Shown: positions 6,982 through 14,492 of the stretch, piece by piece | Layout of the letters: every line of letters starts with the position of its first letter | How positions within the stretch are numbered: the stretch's first letter is position 1 | Assembly (NCBI GenBank): GCA_963813435.1 | Contig: CAWEYY010000003.1 | Coordinates: 1,426,001-1,490,000, forward strand | Direction: 5' to 3' | Length of the DNA stretch: 64,000 nucleotides | Origin: AC-32 sp963813435 | Lineage (GTDB): Bacteria; Actinomycetota; Thermoleophilia; Gaiellales; Gaiellaceae | Notes under the pieces: generated by a model | What the model was told of the DNA's origin: nothing | Seen by the model: the letters and a program-made list of their open reading frames with translations, nothing else | Database searches by the model: none | Translations under genes and position numbers: made by a program

Positions 6982-9333
6982 CTAGCGAATCGAGCGCAGA
7001 GCAGCGCTCAGCGACTGACGCGTCGAAAGAACGCCTGCGAAGAGGTCGCCCTCCCGGCGCACGCGCTCCTTGACGGCGTCCATCGTGAACGCGCCCGGGT
7101 CGAGCGACTCGTCGACCTCCTCCCAGCGCAGCGGCGTCGACACCGGCGCGCCCGCCTTGGGCCGCACCGAGTAGACGGACGCGATCGTCTTGCCCTCGCC
7201 GTTCTGGTTCGAGTCGATCAGCACGCCTCGCCGCTTCGACCGCGTCCACTCGGTCGTGACGAGCCCGCGGTGCGTCGAGGCGAGCGCCCGCGCGACGATC
7301 GCCGAGAACTCGCGCGTGTCCTCGTAGGTGTGCCGCCGCTCGACCGGCACGAGCACGTGGATCCCGTCCGCGCCACTCGTCTTGCAGAAGGAGACGAGCC
7401 CGAGCGCGTCCAGCGCCTGCTTCACGAGCAGCGCGACCTGCACGGTCTCGGCGAAGCCGACGTCGTCGGCCGGGTCGAGGTCGAAGAGGACGAAGTCGGG
7501 CCGGTCCGGCCTGTCGACCCGCGAGTACCACGTGTTCAGGTCGATGCAGCCCATGTTCACCATCCAGAGGAGCGCAAGCTCGTCGTTCACGAGCGGCGCG
7601 CTGATCTTCCGGCGGCGTCGCGGCTTCTCGCGCGTCGAGACCTCGAGGTCGACCGTCCGGATCCACTCGGGCATCCCGGCGGGCGCGTCCTTCTGGAAGA
7701 AGTGGTTGCCCTGCCAGCCGTCCGGGTAGCGCTTGAGCGTGAAGGGCCGGTCGCGCAGGTGCGGCACGAGCACGGGCGCGATGTCGCGGTAGAACGCGAG
7801 CAGGTCGCCCTTCGTGATCCCCTCCTCCAGCCAGAACGGCTTGTCGAGGTTCGAGAGCCGCAGCACGCGCTTGCCCTTGCGGACGACCGCCGGAATGGGC
7901 GGAGCGTCGGGCAGCTCGCGGCGCACCTCGCGCGGATCCTTGTCCTCGCGCAGCCCGAGGTAGACGGGAGCACGGAGGCGGCCGTCGTGGGTCCACTCCG
8001 CGAACGAGACCTCGGCAACGAGCTTCGGCTCCACCCAGACGACGTCGCCCTTGCGGATGCGCGGCATCTTGGGGGCCTCCGGGAAAGGCGAGTCTTTCCG
8101 CTCCAGCGGCCGGAGCTTTCCGAGGAGCCGCTCGATCTCGTCCTCGTCGAACCCGGTGCCGACGTTGCCGACCCACTCCAGGCCGCCGGCGCCGTTGACC
8201 GCGAGCACGAGCGACCCGAACGACCACTCCCGCCGCCCCTTGCCGCGCGTGTAGCCGACGATCACGAGCTCCTGCTCGCCGTGCGTCTTGTACTTGAGCC
8301 ACTCCGGCGAGCGCTTGCCGGGGAGGTACCGCGATTCGAGCCGCTTGCCCATGATCCCCTCGAGGTGCTGCTCCTCGGCGGCCCGTAGCAGCGCCTTCCC
8401 GTCGTCGAACGACTCGGAGAACAGCACGGTCCGGTTCCGTCCGTCGAGCAGCTTCCGCAGGCGGGCACGGCGCTCCGAGAGCGGGAGGTCGATCACCGGC
8501 TCGCCGTCCACCTCGAGCAGGTCGAACACGTAGTAGACGATCGGCGTGCCGGCCTTTGCCTGCTGCATCGCCGAGAAGCTCGGGCGCCCGTTCTCGTCGA
8601 GCGCGCACACCTCGCCGTCGACCACGCAGTCGGGGGTCTTGAGCGCCTTCACGAGCTCCCTCGCCACCTTGTCGAAGCGCTGCGTGTAGTCCTGGTCCTT
8701 GCGGGTGCGGAGCTGAGCCTCGCCGCCCGCGACCCGCGCGACGATGCGGTAGCCGTCCCACTTGATCTCGTACTCCCACCCGTCGCCGCGCGGCATCTCG
8801 TTCGTCTCCGCGAGGGTCGCGAGCATCGGCGCGTACCTGCGCTGCGAGCCCCCTGGTGCGGTTCCCTCCTCGCGCTTGCGGATGAGCAGCCAGTTCTTCT
8901 CGTCGCCGCCGAGCTTCGCCGGGACGAGGCCCCAGACCCCGTCGAGCTTCCGTCCCTCGAGCCGCACCGTGAGACCGCCGTTGGGCTTCTCCTCGAGGAC
9001 CTCGTACGTGCCCGTGTCCCAGATCTCGACCGTGCCCGCGCCGTACTCCCCCTTCGGGATCTCGCCCTCGAAGGTCCCGTAGCTGAGCGGATGGTCCTCG
9101 ACGTGGACGGCGAGGTGCTGCAGCCCTGGCTCAAGCGGGATGCCTTTCGGAACCGCCCAGCTTGCGAGCACGCCGTCGCGCTCGAGCCGGAGGTCGTAGT
9201 GGAGCCGCCGCGCGTCGTGGCGCTGCACGACGAACAGCGGCTTCTTGCCTCGCTTGCGGCCCGAGGCGAACGGCTCGGCGGTCTTCTTCGGATCGCGCTT
9301 GCGCCGGTACTCGCGGAGCTTCGGCTCGGCCAC
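6982..9333 (-). CDS. ligD: Multidomain DNA ligase D, order PE-LIG-POL
   Basis: A 783-residue repair enzyme of bacterial non-homologous end joining. The N-terminal 3'-phosphoesterase domain is at about 34-160 (HDARRLHYDLRLERDG, HVEDHPLSYGTFEGEIPKGE). The ATP-dependent ligase domain is at about 165-470, with adenylated Lys191 in EIKWDGYR. The polymerase/primase domain is at about 490-770, with the metal-binding FDLDPADD and SGADGIHVLVP. GTG 9331-9333 was preferred because it follows the upstream TPR stop by 2 bases; an ATG-equivalent at 9360 would overlap it. No Ku gene lies within the window. Confidence 0.93.
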   Translation of the reverse strand: MAEPKLREYRRKRDPKKTAEPFASGRKRGKKPLFVVQRHDARRLHYDLRLERDGVLASWAVPKGIPLEPGLQHLAVHVEDHPLSYGTFEGEIPKGEYGAGTVEIWDTGTYEVLEEKPNGGLTVRLEGRKLDGVWGLVPAKLGGDEKNWLLIRKREEGTAPGGSQRRYAPMLATLAETNEMPRGDGWEYEIKWDGYRIVARVAGGEAQLRTRKDQDYTQRFDKVARELVKALKTPDCVVDGEVCALDENGRPSFSAMQQAKAGTPIVYYVFDLLEVDGEPVIDLPLSERRARLRKLLDGRNRTVLFSESFDDGKALLRAAEEQHLEGIMGKRLESRYLPGKRSPEWLKYKTHGEQELVIVGYTRGKGRREWSFGSLVLAVNGAGGLEWVGNVGTGFDEDEIERLLGKLRPLERKDSPFPEAPKMPRIRKGDVVWVEPKLVAEVSFAEWTHDGRLRAPVYLGLREDKDPREVRRELPDAPPIPAVVRKGKRVLRLSNLDKPFWLEEGITKGDLLAFYRDIAPVLVPHLRDRPFTLKRYPDGWQGNHFFQKDAPAGMPEWIRTVDLEVSTREKPRRRRKISAPLVNDELALLWMVNMGCIDLNTWYSRVDRPDRPDFVLFDLDPADDVGFAETVQVALLVKQALDALGLVSFCKTSGADGIHVLVPVERRHTYEDTREFSAIVARALASTHRGLVTTEWTRSKRRGVLIDSNQNGEGKTIASVYSVRPKAGAPVSTPLRWEEVDESLDPGAFTMDAVKERVRREGDLFAGVLSTRQSLSAALRSIR

Positions 9334-9335
9334 GC

Positions 9336-10208
9336 CTACCGCAGCTCCGCCAGGAGCCACTCGAGCTCGGCGCGGTCGTCCTGCGGCAGCTCCTCCGCGT
9401 CGACCTGCGCGAGGAGGGACCGCGCCGCGGCCGCGTCGCCACGCGCGTACGCCAGCGCGCCCGCGCCGAGCGGGTCGTCGGCGGGCGGCGCGAGCTCCTC
9501 GAGCAGGCGCCGGGCCGCCTCGGCGTTCCCGCGATGGAGCTCGACCAGGCTCAGGTTCAGCAGCTCGACCTCGACCATCCCCTGGTCGCCGACCTCGCGG
9601 TTGAGCGCGAGGCTCTCTTCGAAAAGCCCGGCCGCTCCGTCGTAGTCGCCGCTCTGGCGGACAGCCTGAGCGTGGATGTGCAGCGGCGCCTGGCCCATGA
9701 CGGGCCTGAGCGCCGACGAGTGCCCGCGCGCCTCGACCGCGAGCGTGCGCGCCGCCTCGTGGTCGCCGTCCTCAAGCGCCACGCGCGCGAGGCCGAGACA
9801 CGCGAGCGCGAGCGCCTCCGGGTCGCCCAGCTCGCGCGCCGCCTCCAGCGCCTCGGCGTTCCGATCTCTCGACACGGCGCGATCGCCCGCGCGCAGGGCG
9901 AGCAGGCCCGACCCGTAGAGCGCGAGCGAGCGTGAGGAGCGCCCGCCGCGCTCGAGGATCACGTCAACGAAGCGCCTGCCGCCGTCGACGTCGCGCTCGA
10001 CCATCCATGCACGCCACGCGTTCGCCGCGAGCTCCGTCGCCTCCTCGTCGTCGAGCGCCTGCGCCGCCTCGGGTAGCGCCGAGCGCTCGGCCACCAGACG
10101 CTTCACGGACTCCTCGCCGGGCGCCGACGGGGCGCCGTACGAGGACGGAAACGCCCACTGCGCCTCCCTGGAGAGCGCGAGCAACCGGCGCGCGTCTACG
10201 TCTTGCAA
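9336..10208 (-). CDS. TPR-repeat protein of unknown function
   Basis: A 290-residue all-helical protein. Its repeating A/L/G/Y spacing matches tetratricopeptide units over about residues 95-280 (for example ALALACLGLARVALEDGDHE and DYDGAAGLFEESLALNREVG). It has no signal peptide or membrane segment, so it is probably cytoplasmic scaffolding. The start is TTG 10208. It is 2 bases upstream of ligD on the same strand, so probably in one operon; a link to repair is inferred only from position. The DnaA-box-like cluster lies directly upstream. Confidence 0.8.
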   Translation of the reverse strand: MQDVDARRLLALSREAQWAFPSSYGAPSAPGEESVKRLVAERSALPEAAQALDDEEATELAANAWRAWMVERDVDGGRRFVDVILERGGRSSRSLALYGSGLLALRAGDRAVSRDRNAEALEAARELGDPEALALACLGLARVALEDGDHEAARTLAVEARGHSSALRPVMGQAPLHIHAQAVRQSGDYDGAAGLFEESLALNREVGDQGMVEVELLNLSLVELHRGNAEAARRLLEELAPPADDPLGAGALAYARGDAAAARSLLAQVDAEELPQDDRAELEWLLAELR

Positions 10209-10254
10209 CGCCTACCGCTACCGGTCGGAAACCGTGGCACTAGTCCCGAGAAAC

Positions 10255-10306
10255 TGTGTAAAGCTTGTGTACGGGCCGGGGATAAGCCTGTGGAACATGT
10301 GGAAAA
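10255..10306 (-). promoter_or_regulatory. Cluster of DnaA-box-like sequences
   Basis: Four 9-mers read on the minus strand end in CACA: CTTTACACA (10255-10263), CCGTACACA (10266-10274), TGTTCCACA (10289-10297) and TTTTCCACA (10298-10306). The last two are one or two changes from TTATCCACA. They fall in the 117-base gap upstream of the TPR-ligD pair and about 28 kb from dnaA. The final box shares its T run with a terminator, so it may be fortuitous. Confidence 0.4.
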
Positions 10307-10327
10307 GAGCCGCTCCTACGGCTTTTT
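10303..10327. terminator. Bidirectional intrinsic terminator after accA
   Basis: The inverted repeat AGCCG (10308-10312) and CGGCT (10319-10323) has a 6-base loop. It is flanked by TTTTT on the plus strand (10323-10327) and by TTTT on the minus strand (complement of 10303-10306). It begins at the accA stop codon and would end the leftward acc transcript. Confidence 0.6.
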
Positions 10328-11267
10328 ACCGTGCTGCCGGGACCTGTCCGATCGTGCGAAACCGCACACGCCGCTGCTTGCGGAGCTCGTCGCCGCGCAC
10401 GCCGTCGAACAGCTCCAGCGACTCCGCGAGCGCGTCGCCGAGGAGCCGCGCGGCCTCGTCCAGATCCGTGTGCGCGCCCGCCTCCGGCTCGGGCACGACC
10501 GCGTCGATCACGCCGAGCTCGAGGCAATGCGCCGCGTCCGGCTTGAACGCCGCCGCCGCCTTCCGCGCCTCGCCGGCGTCGCGCCAGAGGATCGCCGCGC
10601 AGCCCTCCGGCGAGATGACCGTGTAGATCGCGTTCTCCTGCATCAGCACGCGGTCGGCGACCGCCGTCGCGATCGCGCCTCCGGAACCGCCCTCGCCGAT
10701 GATGCAGGTCACGACCGGCACCTCGAGCCGGGACATGAGCGCCTGGGAGCGCGCGATCGCCCCGCCCTGACCGTGCTGCTCGGCGGTCACCCCCGGGTAC
10801 GCGCCCGGGATGTCGACGAGCGAGATCACCGGGAACCCGTGCCGGCCGGCGATCTCCATCGCGCGCATCGCCTTCCCGTACCCCTCCGGATAGGCCATGC
10901 CGAAGTTGCGCCGCGTGCGCTCCTTGACGTCTCGGCCCTTCTGGTTGCCGATCAGCGCGATCGTGCGGCCGCGGAAGCTCCCGAAGCCGACCACGATCGC
11001 CGCGTCGTCGCCGTGCTGCCGGTCGCCGTGGAGCTCGAACCAGTCCTCGAGCAGCCGCTCCACATAGTCGAGCGTGTACGGCCGGTCGGGATGGCGCGCG
11101 AGCTCGACTGAGCGCCAGATCTCCTCGTCGCTCGGCTCGGCGACGATGCGGTCGAGCTGGCGCTGCAGCCGCTCGAGCTCGCCCGAGACGCGCGCGCCGC
11201 GCAGGAGCGGCAGGCTCCGCAGCCTGCTCAACTGCCCCCGCAGACGTAGCTCAGCGTCACGCGCCAT
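10326..11267 (-). CDS. accA: Acetyl-CoA carboxylase carboxyltransferase subunit alpha
   Basis: A 313-residue subunit that with AccD transfers CO2 from carboxybiotin to acetyl-CoA, making malonyl-CoA for fatty-acid synthesis. The family blocks RPYTLDYVERLLEDWFELHG, NFGMAYPEGYGKAMRAM and IGEGGSGGAIATAVADRVLM are intact, the last forming the oxyanion/CoA-binding region. ATG 11267 overlaps the accD stop by 11 bases. A two-subunit bacterial-type carboxyltransferase differs from the fused AccD of many mycolata. A terminator follows. Confidence 0.95.
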   Translation of the reverse strand: MARDAELRLRGQLSRLRSLPLLRGARVSGELERLQRQLDRIVAEPSDEEIWRSVELARHPDRPYTLDYVERLLEDWFELHGDRQHGDDAAIVVGFGSFRGRTIALIGNQKGRDVKERTRRNFGMAYPEGYGKAMRAMEIAGRHGFPVISLVDIPGAYPGVTAEQHGQGGAIARSQALMSRLEVPVVTCIIGEGGSGGAIATAVADRVLMQENAIYTVISPEGCAAILWRDAGEARKAAAAFKPDAAHCLELGVIDAVVPEPEAGAHTDLDEAARLLGDALAESLELFDGVRGDELRKQRRVRFRTIGQVPAAR

Positions 11268-12105
11268 CGCCGAAGAGCCGCAGCAACCGGGCGACCGTCG
11301 CTCGCAGCTCGGGCCGCGGAACGATCGCGTCCACGTGGCCGTAGCGGAGGTTGGACTCGGCGAGGCCGAAGTCCTCGGGCAGTTTCTCGCGGGTCGTCTG
11401 CTGCACGACCCTCGGGCCGGTGAAGGAGAGCAGCGCGCCGGGCTCGGCCACGAGCACGTCGCCGAGGCTCGCGAAGCTCGCCAGCACGCCGGCCGTCGTC
11501 GGATGAGCCATGACGCTGATGAGCGTGCCGCCCGCATCGTGCAGGTCCTCGACGGCGCAGACCGTCTTCGGCAGCTGCATCAGCGAGAGGATCCCCTCCT
11601 GCATGCGCGCGCCGCCTGTCGTCGTGACCGAGACGAGCGGCACGCGGCGCTCCGCGGCCGACTCGCATGCGCGCGCGAACTTCTCGCCGACGACCCGACC
11701 CATCGAGCCGCCCATGAAGCCGAACTCCATCACCGCCAGCTCGCACGGCCGCTCCTCGATCGCCGCACGACCGATCACCATTGCCTCGCCGAGCCCGGTC
11801 GAGAGCTCGGCCTCCGCCAGGCGCTCGGTGTACGGGCGCAGGTCGAAGAAGCCGAGCGGGTCGTCCGAGCGCAGCTCCTCGGCCTCCTCGGCGAAGGTGC
11901 TGGGGTCGACGAGCTGGCGGATCCGCTCGCGCGCGTGCACCGGGAAGTGGTACCCGCACTGCGGGCAGACGCGCAGGTTCTCGGCCAGCTCGTCGTCGCG
12001 GTAGTGGGACTGGCACTTGGGGCACGTGTTCGGGTCCGGGCGCCCGCCGCCGTCCTCGACCGGGACGTGTTTGTGCTCGATGGATACGTCGATCCGTTCG
12101 GGCAT
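11257..12105 (-). CDS. accD: Acetyl-CoA carboxylase carboxyltransferase subunit beta
   Basis: A 282-residue beta subunit, partner of AccA. The N-terminal four-cysteine zinc ribbon CPKC and CPQC lies at about residues 28-50. The crotonase-like core carries EFGFMGGSMGRVVGEKFARA and TTTGGARMQEGILSLMQL. Length and domain order are usual. It starts 38 bases after the ureohydrolase gene on the same strand and overlaps accA at its 3' end, which favours equimolar translation. Confidence 0.95.
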   Translation of the reverse strand: MPERIDVSIEHKHVPVEDGGGRPDPNTCPKCQSHYRDDELAENLRVCPQCGYHFPVHARERIRQLVDPSTFAEEAEELRSDDPLGFFDLRPYTERLAEAELSTGLGEAMVIGRAAIEERPCELAVMEFGFMGGSMGRVVGEKFARACESAAERRVPLVSVTTTGGARMQEGILSLMQLPKTVCAVEDLHDAGGTLISVMAHPTTAGVLASFASLGDVLVAEPGALLSFTGPRVVQQTTREKLPEDFGLAESNLRYGHVDAIVPRPELRATVARLLRLFGDGA

Positions 12106-12143
12106 CGAAGCTGCGAGTTTAGACCCGGGGCCTCTGCTGGGAG

Positions 12144-12920
12144 TTACAGGCCCAGAGCCGCCAGTAGGCGCGTGAGCGGCTCGACGTTGGAGAGCTCGGC
12201 CGCGAGGCCGCTCAGGCCGGCGCCGAAGACGGGCGCGCGGTCGCGGATCCGCGTGAGCATGGTCTCGGTCTCCGCGAGGGTCAGGCCCCCGGGCTCGGGC
12301 ATGAACGGCCTGACGCCGTCCGGCTCGAGCGCGTCCACGTCGAGCGCAACGTAGACGCCAGGCGCACCGTCGATCGCGGACTCGAGCTCGGCCTGGTCGG
12401 TGCGCAGGCCGATCGACGCCATGTACTCTCGCTCGGGCGGGTCGAGGTTCCTGGCGCCCAGGAGGATCACGTCGTCGGGCTCCACCGCGCCCGCGTCGAG
12501 CAGCATCCGAAGCGGCATCCCCCAGAGATCCCCCGAGGGAGAGGTCTCGGGCGTGTTCAGGTCGCCGTGCGCGTCGAACCAGACGAGCGCGACCCGGCCG
12601 TGGCGCGCGGCGAGCCCCTCGACGGCGCCGATGTGCGCACAGCAGCAGCCGCCGAGCACGAGCGGCCGCTCGGGAAGCTCGAGCGCGACGGCGAGGCTCT
12701 GCTCGCCGAGCGACTCCTCCTCGACGACGGCGACCTCCGGGTACGGGAGCGGGAGGCGTGCGGCCTCGGCCATCGAGTCGCCGCCCTCACCCCAGGCCTG
12801 CGGCACCCGCACGAGCCCGGCGCCGAACTCCCGCCCGCAGGCGTGACACTCGTAGCCCGGCCCGAGCGCTACGGCCGTGAACGTGCCGCAGTCGGGGCAT
12901 TTTGCGCGGAGCCGGCTCAC
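12144..12920 (-). CDS. Zinc-ribbon/ureohydrolase (arginase-family) fusion protein
   Basis: A 258-residue protein. Residues 8-32 form a CxxC...CxxC zinc ribbon (CPDC, CHAC). The rest is an arginase/agmatinase fold with metal ligands in WFDAHGDLNTP and VALDVDALEPDGV. The usual GGDH motif is replaced by LGGCCCAHIGAVEGL, so one Mn ligand and the following region differ. It probably acts on a guanidino or related amide substrate, not necessarily arginine. The GTG start overlaps the upstream GNAT stop as GTGA. It precedes accD and accA on the same strand, possibly in one transcript. Confidence 0.8.
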   Translation of the reverse strand: MSRLRAKCPDCGTFTAVALGPGYECHACGREFGAGLVRVPQAWGEGGDSMAEAARLPLPYPEVAVVEEESLGEQSLAVALELPERPLVLGGCCCAHIGAVEGLAARHGRVALVWFDAHGDLNTPETSPSGDLWGMPLRMLLDAGAVEPDDVILLGARNLDPPEREYMASIGLRTDQAELESAIDGAPGVYVALDVDALEPDGVRPFMPEPGGLTLAETETMLTRIRDRAPVFGAGLSGLAAELSNVEPLTRLLAALGL

Positions 12921-13804
12921 AGCTTCAGCTCGTAGGTGTCGTTGCGGCGCTCGACGGTCATCCCGGCCGACTCGTAGAGCTTCACGGCCCCGGTGGTGTT
13001 CTCCGCGTCGACGCCCAGCCCGACCCTCGTCGCCCCGCGACGCCGGAAATCGTGAAAGGAGTGCAGCAGCAGCGCGGTGGCCAGCCCGAGCCTTCGCCAG
13101 GGCGGACGCGTCCCGAGGACGCCGACCCAGCCAAAGGTCTTGTCGCCGGAGAAGTGCCAGAAGTTCATGGTGAACGCGGCGATCTCGTCACCGTCGTCGA
13201 CCAGCCACCACAGCGACGGGTCGAAGTCGTGGTGGTCGACGGTGAAGGCACGCCAGCGCTCCTTCTCCTGCCGGTGGAATCCCCAGGCGTCCGCGAATGC
13301 CTCCTGGTTGGCCTCGTAGACACGCTGGTCCTCCCCCGGCCGGAAAGTGCGTGCCGAGAAGCCGTCCGGCCAGGTCGGCTCCGGAATGTCGTTCGTCAGC
13401 TGGATCCGCATCTGGTAGCCGTGCCTGATCAGCTTCCAGCCGGCCGCCTTGAACGCTTCGGTCGACACCGGGGCGCCGCCCTGGACGAATCCGCGCAGCG
13501 CGACGGTGTCGGCGGGCCGGGGCGCCTGGGTCGCCGCGGAGATGAGCGTGCCGGCGACATCCGGCTCGAGGGAGCGCACGTCGACGTTGACGTAACCGCC
13601 CTCCGCGGGAGCGGCGTCGACGTAGCCGACGAGCCGGCCCTCCCGCTCGGCGACCCGCATCCAGATGTCCGGGAGGGCGAACCAGCTCCGGATCTCGACT
13701 TCGCTCACCCCTTCCTCGCCGAGGAACTCGAGCGCCCACTCGCGGAGCAGGCGGCTGATCGCCGGAGTGTCCTCCACGCTCGGCGGCCGCAGCTCGGGGC
13801 TCAT
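12917..13804 (-). CDS. Tandem GNAT acetyltransferase
   Basis: A 295-residue protein with two GNAT-like halves. The N-terminal half (residues 1-140) is degenerate. The C-terminal half (about 150-295) has the acyl-CoA loop RPPWRRLGLATALLLHSFHD and the closing strand VDAENTTGAVKLYESAGM. This tandem layout resembles the mycothiol-synthase type of double GNAT, but no specific substrate motif was recognised. ATG 13804 overlaps the HAD stop as ATGA, and its own stop overlaps the next start. Confidence 0.85.
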   Translation of the reverse strand: MSPELRPPSVEDTPAISRLLREWALEFLGEEGVSEVEIRSWFALPDIWMRVAEREGRLVGYVDAAPAEGGYVNVDVRSLEPDVAGTLISAATQAPRPADTVALRGFVQGGAPVSTEAFKAAGWKLIRHGYQMRIQLTNDIPEPTWPDGFSARTFRPGEDQRVYEANQEAFADAWGFHRQEKERWRAFTVDHHDFDPSLWWLVDDGDEIAAFTMNFWHFSGDKTFGWVGVLGTRPPWRRLGLATALLLHSFHDFRRRGATRVGLGVDAENTTGAVKLYESAGMTVERRNDTYELKL

Positions 13805-14442
13805 GCCGGCGCGAGCTCGTCGAGTGTCTCGGGCAGCTTCGAGAGGTCGGTCAGCTCCCGCGTCGGCTCCGGCTCGGCCTTCTCGCCGAGACGGTTGATC
13901 CAGATCGATGCGAGCCCGAGCTCCGTCGCGGGCGCGACGTCGTGGAACAGGCTCGCCCCCACGTGGACGTCGGGCATCCGGCCGGTCTGCTGAATGAACG
14001 CGTTCCAGTGCCCGAACCCGGGCTTGTACGAGCCGATCTCCGACGCGACGATCGCGAGCTCGAACGGAACGCCGAGCTGCGCCGTCGAGGCCTCGATGTA
14101 GTCGCGGTCGGTGTTCGAGAGGATCGCCAGCTTCCAGCCGCGCCCCCGCGCCTGCATCAGCGCGCCCGGAACCTCGGGAAACGGCGGCCACGCGGGAAGC
14201 GACAGGGCCAGGCCGTCCTCCTCGCCCTCGGGTGCGCCGAGGAGGCGCATCGCCTCGGTCAGGACCTCGCGGTAGGTCAGCTGCCCGTCGGCCTCCAGCT
14301 GCGGCTCGAGCTCGTGGTAGCGCACGAGCCTCTCGTCGGCGCGCTCCTCTCCGAAGACGCGGGCCAGCTCTGCCCGAATCCCGCCGTTCCAGTCGATCAG
14401 CGTCCCGTAACAGTCGAAGGTCGCCCATCGGTCCGTCGCCAC
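13801..14442 (-). CDS. HAD superfamily hydrolase, haloacid-dehalogenase type II-like
   Basis: A 213-residue HAD hydrolase. Motif I FDCYGTLIDWNGG carries the nucleophilic Asp near residue 9, motif II is LAILSNTD near 105, and motif III/IV are SYKPGFGHW and VGASLFHDVAPA. A small helical cap (about 17-90) is present. It is either a phosphatase or a dehalogenase; the substrate is unknown. GTG 14442 is the start. It heads a tightly overlapping leftward gene set that continues into the accD-accA genes and is divergent from the cyclase gene. Confidence 0.87.
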   Translation of the reverse strand: MATDRWATFDCYGTLIDWNGGIRAELARVFGEERADERLVRYHELEPQLEADGQLTYREVLTEAMRLLGAPEGEEDGLALSLPAWPPFPEVPGALMQARGRGWKLAILSNTDRDYIEASTAQLGVPFELAIVASEIGSYKPGFGHWNAFIQQTGRMPDVHVGASLFHDVAPATELGLASIWINRLGEKAEPEPTRELTDLSKLPETLDELAPA

Positions 14443-14492
14443 GACGCCGAGCTTACCGGCCGTTTGCCCTCAACCTAAGCAATCATGGTCGC

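Noticed and set aside
14485..14487. ATG as start of the cyclase gene
   Set aside because: It is out of frame; GTG 14493 gives the family N-terminus.
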